NCBI GenBank assembly: GCA_041395865.1
Contig: JAWKZQ010000006.1
Location: 95,976-159,975 of the forward strand
DNA: 64,000 nucleotides
Reading direction: 5' to 3'
Origin: IMCC2047 sp041395865
Lineage (GTDB): Bacteria > Pseudomonadota > Gammaproteobacteria > Pseudomonadales > IMCC2047
The translations under genes and the position numbers were made by a program. Below are positions 45,835 to 54,879 of the stretch, one piece after another. The first letter of the stretch is position 1; each line of letters begins with the position of its first letter. Below the pieces are notes generated by a model, which was given only the letters and a program-made list of their open reading frames with translations, did no database searches and had not been told where the DNA came from.

Positions 45835-45862
45835 TTGACTTGGGGCGCGAAATCTATAGAAT
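45835..45862 (+). promoter_or_regulatory. Sigma-70 type promoter of the tRNA-Val/tRNA-Asp unit
   Basis: TTGACT (45835-45840) and TAGAAT (45857-45862) with a 16-base spacer, followed by a G+C-rich discriminator and the tRNA 14 bases later, as expected for a growth-rate controlled stable RNA promoter. Confidence 0.8.
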
Positions 45863-45876
45863 GCAGCCTCTCGATT

Positions 45877-45952
45877 GGGCGGTTAGCTCAGTTGGTAGAG
45901 CGGCGCCCTTACAAGGCGTAGGTCACAGGTTCGACCCCTGTACCGCCCACCA
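45877..45952 (+). tRNA. tRNA-Val (anticodon TAC)
   Basis: 76-nt cloverleaf: acceptor GGGCGGT/ACCGCCC, D-arm GCTCAGTTGGTAGAGC, anticodon loop CTTACAA, T-arm GGTTCGACCC, encoded CCA. Co-transcribed with tRNA-Asp 20 bases downstream. Confidence 0.97.
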
Positions 45953-45972
45953 ATCGAGAAATAGGTAATTGC

Positions 45973-46049
45973 GGCCCGGTAGTTCAGTTGGTTAGAATGC
46001 CGGCCTGTCACGCCGGAGGTCGAGGGTTCAAGTCCCTTCCGGGTCGCCA
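45973..46049 (+). tRNA. tRNA-Asp (anticodon GTC)
   Basis: 77-nt cloverleaf: acceptor GGCCCGG/CCGGGTC with one G-U pair, D-arm GTTCAGTTGGTTAGAAT, anticodon loop CTGTCAC, T-arm GGTTCAAGTCC, encoded CCA. Confidence 0.97.
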
Positions 46050-46062
46050 TTTGCACCCCAAG

Positions 46063-46087
46063 AAACCACCCACGAGGTGGTTTTTTT
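46063..46087 (+). terminator. Intrinsic terminator of the tRNA unit
   Basis: AAACCACC (46063-46070) pairs with GGTGGTTT (46076-46083) around CACGA, followed by more Ts. Confidence 0.9.
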
Positions 46088-46163
46088 GTGCCTGGAGTTT
46101 GTGGTTGTGCTGCCCTGACTCCGACCAGACTTTTCCTATTAATTGTCGTTGCCGGAGTCTTTT

Positions 46164-46646
46164 ATGCAAATTGAAAAAAACAAAGTGGTTCAGTTCACCT
46201 ACAAGCTTTCCGATGAAGCGGGTCAGCTGCTGGAAGCCTCTGAGGACGGGCAGCCGGTCGCCTATTTGCACGGCCACAATAACATGTTGCCCGGACTGGA
46301 AAATAAGCTGGAGGGGCGCTCCGCCGGAGAAAACTTCGAGATTACCCTGGCGCCTGCCGATGCCTATGGTGAACGACGTGAAGATAGCGAGCAACGGGTG
46401 CCAGTAAAACACCTGCAGGGTGCAAAAAAGTGGAAGCCCGGAATGATTGCTACCGTGCAAACGGATCAGGGCGCGCGTCAGGTAACCGTGGTTAAGCTGG
46501 GTAAGTTTATGGTGACGGTGGATACCAATCATCCCTTTGCAGGCAAAACGCTGAACTTTGATATCAATATCCTGGATGTGCGTGATGCCACCGATGAAGA
46601 GGTCGCACACGGCCATGCTCATGGTGTGGGCGGACATCAACACTAG
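46164..46646 (+). CDS. slyD: FKBP-type peptidyl-prolyl isomerase, SlyD-like
   Basis: 160 residues from ATG 46164 (CGGAG upstream; an extension to 46143 is less likely). The FKBP domain has VVQFTYKLSDEAGQLLEAS and an insert-in-flap domain about 70-120. The short C-terminus HGHAHGVGGHQH is His-rich like the nickel-binding tail of SlyD but lacks cysteines. SlyD assists protein folding and nickel insertion into hydrogenase in E. coli. Confidence 0.92.
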   Translation: MQIEKNKVVQFTYKLSDEAGQLLEASEDGQPVAYLHGHNNMLPGLENKLEGRSAGENFEITLAPADAYGERREDSEQRVPVKHLQGAKKWKPGMIATVQTDQGARQVTVVKLGKFMVTVDTNHPFAGKTLNFDINILDVRDATDEEVAHGHAHGVGGHQH

Positions 46647-46660
46647 GTCTGGATGTTGTC

Positions 46661-47011
46661 ATGAAACTCTATATTCTCCTGGATGATGAATCGCCGGAAG
46701 AGGTTGCCGACAAGCTGGTGCAAGCCATGACAAAATGGTTTGTCGATGCAGAGCTCGCTGGTGAAATCGTCGATGTACGAGAAGGCGATGTTGAAGACTG
46801 GACGGTGGGCCTAAATCTTGAAATCGGCCGAAAAGCAGGGCTTCGAAAGCCGCTGGAGTTCCTTTATAAGCAAGCCAAAAAAATGGAACGTGAGTTCGTT
46901 ATCGGACTCTATGGTAAAACCGGTAACAGGGAAGATATCTGTTATTTCGGCTTTGAAGAAGGGCGACCGGATGTAGACGAGGTCGCTTTGTATCTGGGGT
47001 TAAACCGCTAG
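46661..47011 (+). CDS. Conserved hypothetical protein, 116 residues
   Basis: Soluble, acidic, mixed alpha/beta by eye: N-terminal beta strand MKLYILLDD, long helix EEVADKLVQAMTKWF, then EWTVGL-like strand and the C-terminal CYFGFEEGRPDVDEVALYLGL. It has no motif that I recognise. It begins 14 bases after slyD and ends 45 bases before the lipoprotein gene, so all three may be one transcript. Confidence 0.65.
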   Translation: MKLYILLDDESPEEVADKLVQAMTKWFVDAELAGEIVDVREGDVEDWTVGLNLEIGRKAGLRKPLEFLYKQAKKMEREFVIGLYGKTGNREDICYFGFEEGRPDVDEVALYLGLNR

Positions 47012-47056
47012 TTGTCGCTGATGCGCCGGAACCCCGGTTTTTCGAGGATGGCTGGC

Positions 47057-47656
47057 ATGTATAAATACCCTTTTTTAGCACTGCTATTGGCACTGTTGGT
47101 CGGCTGTGCCGCTCAAATTCGGGTGAACTCGGATTACCCCGAGGGGATTCAGTTTGCCCAATACCAAACCTACCGTTGGCAGGATGAGGCTAATATCAAC
47201 CAATCCGGAGACGAATTTCTTTCCAGTGAGTTTGTGGATGCCCGTGTTCATGCCAATGTCGATACCCAGCTCCGCAGTAAGGGTTATTTATACCGGGAGC
47301 AGGGCCCTGTCGATTTCCTGGTGAGTTATAAATTATCCAGCGAACAGCGTGAGGACTTACGCTCCTACGGTCGTTATTACGACCCCTGGTGGAGTGTCGG
47401 AGTTTTTAATCGGCACAGTAGTCTGGGTTACGGAATTGGTTTGAGTGGCTCGCCAAGGCTGTCAGTTGATCGCTATTTGCATGCTTCGCTGGTGCTTGAT
47501 TTTGAGGATGCAGAGACAGGTGCGCTGATATGGCGCGGGAAGGGCGAAGGGCGAATGCCAGGGGAGCAAACTGCTGAAAAGCGTCGTGAAACCTTTGAGC
47601 GTTTCGTTGAAAAAACGCTAAAAAACTTTCCGAGTCATCTGGCTGGTCAATATTAA
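47057..47656 (+). CDS. DUF4136-type lipoprotein
   Basis: 199 residues from ATG 47057, chosen because AGGA is then about 10 bases upstream. A short Lys start, hydrophobic core and lipobox LLVGC (Cys17) predict an outer-membrane or inner-membrane lipoprotein. The mature part contains a strand-rich region (YQTYRWQDE) and a final ETFERFVEKTLKNFPSH typical of DUF4136. Function unknown. Confidence 0.82.
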   Translation: MYKYPFLALLLALLVGCAAQIRVNSDYPEGIQFAQYQTYRWQDEANINQSGDEFLSSEFVDARVHANVDTQLRSKGYLYREQGPVDFLVSYKLSSEQREDLRSYGRYYDPWWSVGVFNRHSSLGYGIGLSGSPRLSVDRYLHASLVLDFEDAETGALIWRGKGEGRMPGEQTAEKRRETFERFVEKTLKNFPSHLAGQY

Positions 47657-47806
47657 AATTTATTTAAAACAATGAATTACAAGATTGTTTTGATGTTGAT
47701 TGTTTATCATTAAATCCGGGTAAAGTTAACTTTATTGCCTATACTTAGGTGAGCGTCGTGCGTGTCATGGCGAGTTTTTCTGTGCGCGTTTACTTTTGAG
47801 AGCTTG

Positions 47807-49069
47807 ATGATTTCTACCAATAATAACCGTAACGATACTGAAGCGATTTATTTCTTCGATGACGGCCATATCATCAAAGAAATGCTGTATGTCGAGTTTG
47901 AAGCGGTACTCGATGCCGTGGTGGGCATACCTGAGTGCCGAAATAAACACTTCAATGCGGCTTATGTCAGTATCGAGAATGGCTTGCGTGTGCAGGCAGC
48001 GGTGCTGTTCAATGTCGGCTTTGATGACGATGGCCACGTGCTTGATAGCTGGAATCTGCCGTTGCGTTATTTAGCCAGTCAGGCGGACATGGGGCCGGAT
48101 CTTGGTGATGGTCCTGTTAAAGTGGTAACGGCTGCTGATTGCGATGACCTTGAATGCCGTGACCAGCTGTGGGACTGCGGTAAACGCCTGGTTGAACTGC
48201 TGACTTTGATTAAACGTTCGGTTAAACGCAATAAGCTGGCGATTTACTCGCGAGCACAGCACCGTGCTTCGATCGACAGCATGCCTGCAGGCCTGCTATC
48301 TTCGCTGCCAGGTAACGCGCTTATGCCGGGTCTGCCGGCTTTCTTTTCTGAGTTCCAGAAGTTTTCTGCGCCTAACTACATGGCGGCTAATTTAGAGGCG
48401 GCTTTGCTGGATCAGCGTGAGCGAGTTCGCAATGAGCTGGCGGCTTCCCACGCCGATTCAATACAAAAGCTGACCGAGCAAAACGAGGCGCTTAAGCTGG
48501 AAAGCGAGGCACTGGTCCGGGAAAAGCAGCAGATTGAAGCGGAAGCGCGTAAGCAGATAGAGCTGATTGTTGATAAATATAAAGCCAAGCTGGGCGCGCA
48601 GTTGGTTGAGCAGAATAAGCGCTGGCAGGATAAAATCTCGGAGAAGGAATTATTGCTCCATTATGCGGAAGAAAAGCAGAAACAGCTCCAGGAGGAGATT
48701 GTTCAACTGCGCCGTACCATCGAATCTGAAAAAGACCAGGCGGTTGAGGATTTCCTTCAGGAGGTGGCTGCCTCGGGAATGGAAATGATTGCGACGGAAA
48801 AGGGGCTCGGAAGCTTTGCCGTGAAGCCCCGCGAAGTTTTTGATTATCTTGAAAGCCCGGCAGCATTTTTGGCTGCCCAGTACGGTATCGCTGAAGCAGC
48901 CTTCAAGGCCTGGCGAATTCATTATAAGAACCCTGTCTGTCAGGCGGGCTCGACAACCGGGTGTGGTTGTGCCGTGCCGGTCAAGCCGGTGGATGATCCA
49001 CGCAACTTCGTGATGGGTGAAAGCGATGTCTGCCATGCGCACCGCATGAAAAAGGTGGGAGAATATTAG
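47807..49069 (+). CDS. Large coiled-coil protein with C-terminal cysteine cluster
   Basis: 420 residues from ATG 47807 (an open frame to 47762 has no ribosome-binding site). N-terminal alpha/beta part (about 1-150), a long charged coiled coil (about 200-325: KLTEQNEALKLESEALVREK), and a C-terminal region ending with GCGCAVPV and CHAH. The cysteines (CQAGSTTGCGC...CHAH) could bind a metal. There is no ATPase Walker motif. I do not recognise the family. Confidence 0.68.
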   Translation: MISTNNNRNDTEAIYFFDDGHIIKEMLYVEFEAVLDAVVGIPECRNKHFNAAYVSIENGLRVQAAVLFNVGFDDDGHVLDSWNLPLRYLASQADMGPDLGDGPVKVVTAADCDDLECRDQLWDCGKRLVELLTLIKRSVKRNKLAIYSRAQHRASIDSMPAGLLSSLPGNALMPGLPAFFSEFQKFSAPNYMAANLEAALLDQRERVRNELAASHADSIQKLTEQNEALKLESEALVREKQQIEAEARKQIELIVDKYKAKLGAQLVEQNKRWQDKISEKELLLHYAEEKQKQLQEEIVQLRRTIESEKDQAVEDFLQEVAASGMEMIATEKGLGSFAVKPREVFDYLESPAAFLAAQYGIAEAAFKAWRIHYKNPVCQAGSTTGCGCAVPVKPVDDPRNFVMGESDVCHAHRMKKVGEY

Positions 49070-49087
49070 TCAGTCCGGTTTTTAGCC

Positions 49088-49984
49088 ATGCTTGATACTC
49101 CCGCAACCCCTCTGCAGGCAATTCACCATCCCCTTCTTAAGAAATATCGGGTTGAACTCTTTATCAAACGGGAGGATTTGGTTCATCCGCTCATCTCCGG
49201 CAATAAATGGTACAAGCTTAAATACAACCTTGTTGAAGCCCGGAGACAAGGCTTTTCACGAATATTAAGTTTTGGCGGAGCCTACTCCAATCACCTGCAT
49301 GCCCTGGCCTGGGCCGGACATGAATTTGGGTTCGAAACAATCGGCGTGATACGAGGTGAGCTTCAGGAAACGCTGAATCCTACCCTGAGCGATGCTTCTC
49401 GATGGGGAATGCGATTGCAGCCTGTCACGCGTGGCGACTATCGGCGGCGTCACGACCGTGAATTTATTGAAGCGCTCCGCACAGCCTATCATCCTTGCTA
49501 TGTGGTTCCTGAAGGAGGGGCAAATAGCCTGGCGCTGCAGGGCTGTGCTGAAATCATTGCTTCTATTGACCGCCAACTGGAGGCTTACGACTACCTGTGT
49601 GTGCCCTGTGGAACGGGTGCAACCTTGGCCGGAATGTCGCTTGCGGCGGGCGCTGGTGTGCGTCTGTTGGGATTCTCTGCATTAAAAGGTTATACCCAAT
49701 TTGAGTCTGACGTAGGTGCTTTGATTGCCGCCAGTGGTTCGCCAGACCCGGACAATTGGCAAATTCTTGACGGTTTTCACTGCGGCGGTTTTGGCAAGCT
49801 GACCGCGGAATTGGTCCGCTTTATGTTGGACTGGAAGCGGCAAACCGGGGTCGAGCTGGAGCCGGTCTATACAGGTAAAATGCTGCTGGGGTTGTTTGAA
49901 CTCCTTGAAGGCGGCTTTTTCAGGGCGGGTTCTCGAATTGTGGTCGTACATACGGGTGGTTTGCAGGGCTTGCGAGGTATGTAG
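49088..49984 (+). CDS. PLP-dependent deaminase/desulfhydrase (ACC deaminase / D-cysteine desulfhydrase family)
   Basis: 298 residues, fold type II PLP enzyme. The cofactor lysine lies in LISGNKWYKLKYNL, then SFGGAYSNHLHALAWAG, the phosphate-binding Gly-rich loop PCGTGATLAG, and EPVYTGKM near the end. Family members include ACC deaminase and D-cysteine desulfhydrase; the specific substrate is not evident. Convergent with the DUF1853 gene with 11 bases between. Confidence 0.85.
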   Translation: MLDTPATPLQAIHHPLLKKYRVELFIKREDLVHPLISGNKWYKLKYNLVEARRQGFSRILSFGGAYSNHLHALAWAGHEFGFETIGVIRGELQETLNPTLSDASRWGMRLQPVTRGDYRRRHDREFIEALRTAYHPCYVVPEGGANSLALQGCAEIIASIDRQLEAYDYLCVPCGTGATLAGMSLAAGAGVRLLGFSALKGYTQFESDVGALIAASGSPDPDNWQILDGFHCGGFGKLTAELVRFMLDWKRQTGVELEPVYTGKMLLGLFELLEGGFFRAGSRIVVVHTGGLQGLRGM

Positions 49985-49995
49985 GCCCGGATGGA

Positions 49996-50928
49996 TCAGC
50001 TGGCCGCTTCCGATTGAGGCCAATTGTCTGGGGTCACGAAGTAGCGTTGATGTTCAACGAGTCCCTGATAGCTTTGACTCATTCGGGCGATCATCATAGG
50101 GAAGGGGCGCGTGGCGAGCTGCTGCTTAATGCCGCTTTCCAGTTCTCTGGCGGTTAATACAGACGCCTCGTGAGGGCCGGTGACCGGCGAAAGCCACTCC
50201 TCTTTTTTCATGACATACCAGGTGGAGTGAGGCGGCAGCTGTGGCAGCTGTTTTTGCCGCAACCAGTAGCCGCGCGCATGTTGGGCATGGCTTTGCGGCG
50301 GGGGCGGACAGTTGTTCGACAGCGGGTAGAAAAAATAACCTTTCAGGCAAATTTCGCGTAAGGGGTTATCAATACCCGTCTGCCTAAGGGTTGAGCTGCC
50401 GGCCGCTGTTGCGGAGAGTCGTGTTTGTTTGCCAAGCATTTTTGCCAGCTTGATATCCAGGCGATCGACGCAGCCGGGCCCCAGCCAATTGCGCCACTGC
50501 GGCTGCGTTTCGGCTTCTTTGGCTGGTAGTCCCAGATAAAATTTGACTGCTGTCTCGAGGTGAATGTGGCGCTTGCGTATATGGCAGTAGTAGATGAAAT
50601 CCATCTCGCCCAGCGTTTGTTTCCCGGAGATTACCGGCAGGTTGCGGTGAATAAGCTCGAAGTCGGGATAGTATTCGAGAATATATTGCCAGAGCACCTC
50701 GAAATAAATACCCAGGCGACGAGGCTGTCGGGCCTTGATCAGCGCCAGTAATGCGGAGGTGTGATCTTCTGTTTGCAGCCAGAGCTGCAATTGCCCGTTG
50801 GCGGGGGAAGCGGAAACAGAACGAAGTCCTTGGGCCGAGGGGATATCCCCGAATTGCATCATATCGGCACTGCTTGCGGCCCAAAGCAGGTCGTTTTGCA
50901 AGCGTTCCGGGTGTGCGTCAAAGCGCAT
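49996..50928 (-). CDS. DUF1853 family protein
   Basis: 310 residues, no signal peptide or membrane helix. The patterns are typical of DUF1853: ESxL-like early segment, GLYFEVLWQYIL-like region (RLGIYFEVLWQYILEYY), and LGEMDFIYY...HIHLETAVKFYLG, the last reminiscent of a nuclease-fold acidic cluster (D-x-E-x-K-like with ETAVKFYL). Function unknown. Divergent from nadK, 105 bases away. Confidence 0.82.
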   Translation of the reverse strand: MRFDAHPERLQNDLLWAASSADMMQFGDIPSAQGLRSVSASPANGQLQLWLQTEDHTSALLALIKARQPRRLGIYFEVLWQYILEYYPDFELIHRNLPVISGKQTLGEMDFIYYCHIRKRHIHLETAVKFYLGLPAKEAETQPQWRNWLGPGCVDRLDIKLAKMLGKQTRLSATAAGSSTLRQTGIDNPLREICLKGYFFYPLSNNCPPPPQSHAQHARGYWLRQKQLPQLPPHSTWYVMKKEEWLSPVTGPHEASVLTARELESGIKQQLATRPFPMMIARMSQSYQGLVEHQRYFVTPDNWPQSEAAS

Positions 50929-51033
50929 GTTTGAGGATTGGATATGATGCTAACATCGCTATATTATAGAGTCCTTATTGCAGGTGGCGCGAGCCACCTG
51001 ACGCCCCCTTAACCCAGACACAGTATTCTCTGC

Positions 51034-51918
51034 ATGCAGCAATTCAAAAAAGTCGGCGTGGTCGGGCGCCTGGAAGGCAACGCCCAGAGTATTGATACCT
51101 TAAAACACCTGATTGATTACCTGGCGGGCAAAGGCCTGGAAGTGGTGCTGGAGCAGCATGTTTCTTATGTGTTGCCGGGGCACGGTTTGCCGGTATTTTC
51201 CCACGAAGAGCTGGGTAAGCAATGTGATCTGGCGATTGTGGTTGGCGGGGACGGCAGTATGCTGACCACGGCAAGGGCATTAGCCCGTCATAGCGTACCC
51301 GTTGTGGGTATTAACCGGGGCGGACTGGGCTTCTTAACCGATATTGCGCCGGACGAGCTGGAAGAGCGCTTGGATGATGTTTTCGCCGGCAACTTCGAGG
51401 TTGAGTCGCGCTTCATGATTGAGGGCGATATCTGCCGTGATGGAATGTGTATTCGAACCGGCCAGGCATTAAACGATATTGTACTGAGTGCCGGTTCTTC
51501 GGGGCGTATGATTGAGTTTGAGCTGTATGTCGATGACCATTTTGTCTACAGCCAGCGCTCCAATGGCTTGATTATCTCTACACCCACGGGGTCGACAGCC
51601 TATGCGCTGTCCGGCGGCGGCCCGATTGTGCATCCTTCGCTGGATGCGATTGTGCTGGTACCCATGATGCCCCATACGCTGACAGCCCGCCCCATCGTTA
51701 TCGACGGTAACAGTCATATCAAGATCATTCCCGGAAACCTGCACGACAGTCATGCCATGGTGTGCTGCGACGGTCACCTGAATTTTACGATTGAGGGAGA
51801 CGAAGAGGTTTCGATTCGCAAGATGAAGGATCAACTCAGCCTGATTCATACATTGCCAAATAACTATTACGCTACCTGCCGCCGTAAGCTGGGCTGGGGT
51901 AGTCGACTTACCGATTGA
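51034..51918 (+). CDS. nadK: NAD kinase
   Basis: Phosphorylates NAD to NADP. 294 residues. The GGDGSMLTTAR motif is the ATP/NAD kinase signature, then GINRGGLGFL, NDIVLSAG, and STPTGSTAYALSGGGPIV. The length equals E. coli NadK (292). Probably first gene of a five-gene run with the phosphoesterase, rhomboid, YeaC and DUF2797. Confidence 0.97.
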   Translation: MQQFKKVGVVGRLEGNAQSIDTLKHLIDYLAGKGLEVVLEQHVSYVLPGHGLPVFSHEELGKQCDLAIVVGGDGSMLTTARALARHSVPVVGINRGGLGFLTDIAPDELEERLDDVFAGNFEVESRFMIEGDICRDGMCIRTGQALNDIVLSAGSSGRMIEFELYVDDHFVYSQRSNGLIISTPTGSTAYALSGGGPIVHPSLDAIVLVPMMPHTLTARPIVIDGNSHIKIIPGNLHDSHAMVCCDGHLNFTIEGDEEVSIRKMKDQLSLIHTLPNNYYATCRRKLGWGSRLTD

Positions 51919-51934
51919 GGTGCGGATTGGCGGT

Positions 51935-52903
51935 ATGAGCGGTTTTGATTTGATTGGCGATGTGCATGGCTGTTGCGACTCTCTGGAAGCCCTGCTGCAA
52001 ACGCTGGGTTACAAAAAGCGTAACGGTGTCTACCGGCACGATAGCCGGCAGGTGATTTTCCTGGGGGACCTGGTTGACCGGGGCCCTAAAATACGTGAAA
52101 CCCTGCACCTGGTAAGAAACATGGTTGAGCAGGGCAGTGCGCGTATTGTGCTGGGTAACCACGAAGTTTCCGCGATTCGTTATATGACCCCGGCGCGCCC
52201 CGGCAGCGGACGAACGTTCCTGCGCGAACATACTGAACGCACCAATTACATGATTCGCGAAACCCTGGATCAATTTCAGGCCTATCAGGATGAATGGGAC
52301 GATTTTCTGCAATGGTTCTACGAAATTCCGTTATTTATCGAGCAGGAGTTTTTCCGTGTGGTGCATGCCTGTTGGGACCACTGCCACATCAATGCGTTTG
52401 TCGAACACTACAACAAGACAACCATCGATGAAGAAATGATGCATGAGCCGCTGAGCAGCCTGGCACGGCAGACCGTCGAGATTCTCACCCGCGGGGCGAA
52501 TATGATGTTGCCGGGTGGCGAGGAGATGGTCAGCAGCGATGGGTATACGCGCTGTTCGTTTCGAACCAGATTCTGGCATGACAGCCCCGAAACCTATGGC
52601 GATCTGGCCTTTCAGCCTGACCCGTTGCCTGAGCATATCCACCACCTGCCATTAAGCGGCAAGGAGCGTAACCAAAGTATGCGCTATGAGGCGCATGAGA
52701 GGCCGCTTTTTGTCGGTCATTACTGGTGTCAGGGTAAGCCGGAGATTATTACGCACAATATCGCCTGTTTGGACTACAGTGCGATTAACGGCGGGAAGCT
52801 GGTTGCCTACCGCATGGATGAGAATGAGCGGCTGGACGATTCACGCTTTGTCTGGGTGGACTCTCTGGAAAGGATCGATATGGGCCGGTTTGGGGAAGGT
52901 TGA
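51935..52903 (+). CDS. Metallophosphoesterase (calcineurin/PPP type)
   Basis: 322 residues from ATG 51935. The four PPP motifs are seen: GDVHGC near the start, GDLVDRGP, GNHE and a later FVGHYW with His. This is the PrpE/ApaH-type phosphatase fold; substrate could be a dinucleoside polyphosphate or phosphoprotein. It starts 16 bases after nadK. Confidence 0.85.
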   Translation: MSGFDLIGDVHGCCDSLEALLQTLGYKKRNGVYRHDSRQVIFLGDLVDRGPKIRETLHLVRNMVEQGSARIVLGNHEVSAIRYMTPARPGSGRTFLREHTERTNYMIRETLDQFQAYQDEWDDFLQWFYEIPLFIEQEFFRVVHACWDHCHINAFVEHYNKTTIDEEMMHEPLSSLARQTVEILTRGANMMLPGGEEMVSSDGYTRCSFRTRFWHDSPETYGDLAFQPDPLPEHIHHLPLSGKERNQSMRYEAHERPLFVGHYWCQGKPEIITHNIACLDYSAINGGKLVAYRMDENERLDDSRFVWVDSLERIDMGRFGEG

Positions 52904-52911
52904 GGCGGATT

Positions 52912-53742
52912 ATGATCAAGGCATTGTCCGTATCCGCCGAGGAAAACCTGCAGCCCCTGAGCCAGTATTTAAATGCACAGGGGGTTCGGCACCGTATCAG
53001 CGAGCAGGCGCACCGGCAAATTCTTTGGGTCGCCCATGAATCGGATGTCGCTCTGGCCGAATGGGCCTACCAAGCGGCTCGGAATGGCGACCTGCCGCGA
53101 CCGGCTTCCTCGGTGCAGCCCTGGTCAGCCGGTAAGCATGGCTCGGAGGCGAATCGGGTCATGGCGGTACTGCTTGAGGTGCCGGTCACCAGCCTGATGA
53201 TTGTAATTAGCCTGGTTTCAACGGCCCTGCTTTACACGGGGTTCGGCGAGAACGTGTTCGATCTGTTGCGGATGGGGACCTGGAGCTACATGTTTGAAAG
53301 CGGCCAGCTCTGGCGCCTGATTACGCCCGTATTCCTGCATTTCAGCCTGATGCACATTGCTTTTAATATGGTGATGCTCTGGTATTTTGGTCGCCAACTG
53401 GAGAAGCGGGAGGGCTACGGCACGTTGCTCCTGCTGCTGTTGCTTTTTACTACCGTACCCAATGTGGCGCAGTCCCTCGCCGAGGGTATTCGCTTTGGCG
53501 GTATGTCCGGCGTTGTCTATGCACTGCTGGGTTATTGCTGGCTGACAAACCGGTTGAGCGGGCGGATGTTGTATATCTTCCCCGGGGCCATTATGGGACT
53601 GATGGTCGCCTGGCTGGTGATCGGTTTTAGCGGCATCCTGACCCATGTTGGTTTTCCTCCCATGGCCAATGTCGCGCACCTCGGCGGGTTGCTGATTGGG
53701 CTGGCCTGTGCCTTTTGCATGAGTAAGATAAGAACGAAGTGA
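52912..53742 (+). CDS. glpG: Rhomboid intramembrane serine protease, GlpG-like
   Basis: 276 residues from ATG 52912. An N-terminal cytosolic domain (about 1-90), then six membrane helices. The catalytic pair is Ser199 (GGMSG) and His256 (ANVAHLGG), with HFSLMHIAFN (His143, His148, Asn152) forming the oxyanion side. This matches E. coli GlpG (Ser201/His254). Rhomboids cut membrane-embedded substrates; the physiological target is unknown here. Confidence 0.92.
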   Translation: MIKALSVSAEENLQPLSQYLNAQGVRHRISEQAHRQILWVAHESDVALAEWAYQAARNGDLPRPASSVQPWSAGKHGSEANRVMAVLLEVPVTSLMIVISLVSTALLYTGFGENVFDLLRMGTWSYMFESGQLWRLITPVFLHFSLMHIAFNMVMLWYFGRQLEKREGYGTLLLLLLLFTTVPNVAQSLAEGIRFGGMSGVVYALLGYCWLTNRLSGRMLYIFPGAIMGLMVAWLVIGFSGILTHVGFPPMANVAHLGGLLIGLACAFCMSKIRTK

Positions 53743-53754
53743 GTTAATGACGTT

Positions 53755-54009
53755 ATGAGTGAATCCTTTACCGAACAAGCGCAATCCCTTGATGAACAGG
53801 CCTATAAAGCCCTCAAGACCGCCCTCGAGCTGGGCAAGTGGCCAACGGGCGACCGTCTGACGGATGAGCAGAAGGAAATCTGTATGCAGACGATTATCAG
53901 CTACGAGATGAAACACCTGCCCGAAGATCAGCGCACAGGCTATATGGAACAGGCCTGTAAGAGCCAGTCGGCTGCGGCTAATACCATCGCTAGCGTACAG
54001 AAAGACTGA
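53755..54009 (+). CDS. YeaC-like DUF1315 protein
   Basis: 84 residues with the pattern ALKTALELGKWPTGDRLTDEQKE...YEMKHLPEDQRTGY, typical of YeaC/DUF1315. Function unknown in E. coli. It overlaps the next gene by one base (TGATG), so they are coupled. Confidence 0.88.
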   Translation: MSESFTEQAQSLDEQAYKALKTALELGKWPTGDRLTDEQKEICMQTIISYEMKHLPEDQRTGYMEQACKSQSAAANTIASVQKD

Positions 54010-54836
54010 TGCAGCTGCGTGCCTCTGGCAGCCTGACCATGCTGGCAGCCAACATTGCGACGCCGGTTTCCTACCAGCTGCCAATCGGGGATGAGCTTGT
54101 CCCACTCAATGAGCTGATTGGCGAATCCATACGCCTCAGCTACAAGGGTGAAATTAACTGTATTTACTGCGGTCGAAAAACCAGCAAAAGTTTCAATCAG
54201 GGGTATTGTTACCCCTGTATGAGAAAGCTGGCCCGTTGTGACAGCTGTATCGTCAGCCCTGAAAAGTGCCATTATGACGAGGGCACCTGCCGTGAACCGG
54301 AGTGGGGCGAACAGCACTGCATGCGCCGTCATTACGTCTATCTGGCGAACTCGAGCGGACTCAAAGTGGGTATTACGCGCGAGGCGAATATCCCCAAGCG
54401 CTGGATTGACCAGGGAGCGGTTCAGGCGCTGCCTATCATTTCCGTGGAAACGCGCTTTCAGTCCGGCTTGGTGGAGACCCTGCTCAAGCAGCACGTGGCG
54501 GATAAAACCAATTGGCGGGCCATGCTCAAGGGCAATATCGCCATGCTTGATTTAGGTGTTGAACGGGACCGTTTGCTGGCCGAATGCCGGCCGGAACTGG
54601 AGGCCCTGCAGGCGCGCTTTGGCCTGCAGGCCATCCAGCCCTGCGAAGCGGCTGGGCAGTTCCTGTTTGAATACCCGGTACTGGAATACCCGACCAAGGT
54701 TGTGTCCCATAACCTGGATAAAAAACCGGACCTGGAAGGCCGGCTAATGGGAATCAAAGGGCAGTACCTGATCCTGGATACGGGTGTTATTAACATCCGC
54801 AAATACACGGGCTATCAAGCGGAATTATATTGCTAA
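54009..54836 (+). CDS. DUF2797 protein with zinc-like cysteines and a GIY-YIG-like segment
   Basis: 275 residues. Two CxxC pairs in CIYCGRKTSK...GYCYPCMRKLARCDSC suggest a zinc ribbon; then HYVYLANSSGLKVGITREANIPKRW resembles the GIY-YIG nuclease start (YVYL-x5-LKVGIT-x6-R). The later domain is of unknown fold. DUF2797 proteins are widespread in gammaproteobacteria; whether they cut nucleic acids is not established to my knowledge. Coupled to the YeaC-like gene. Confidence 0.82.
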   Translation: MQLRASGSLTMLAANIATPVSYQLPIGDELVPLNELIGESIRLSYKGEINCIYCGRKTSKSFNQGYCYPCMRKLARCDSCIVSPEKCHYDEGTCREPEWGEQHCMRRHYVYLANSSGLKVGITREANIPKRWIDQGAVQALPIISVETRFQSGLVETLLKQHVADKTNWRAMLKGNIAMLDLGVERDRLLAECRPELEALQARFGLQAIQPCEAAGQFLFEYPVLEYPTKVVSHNLDKKPDLEGRLMGIKGQYLILDTGVINIRKYTGYQAELYC

Positions 54837-54879
54837 TTTAATTTAAGTTTATTAACTAATTAACTGAAATATAAATATT

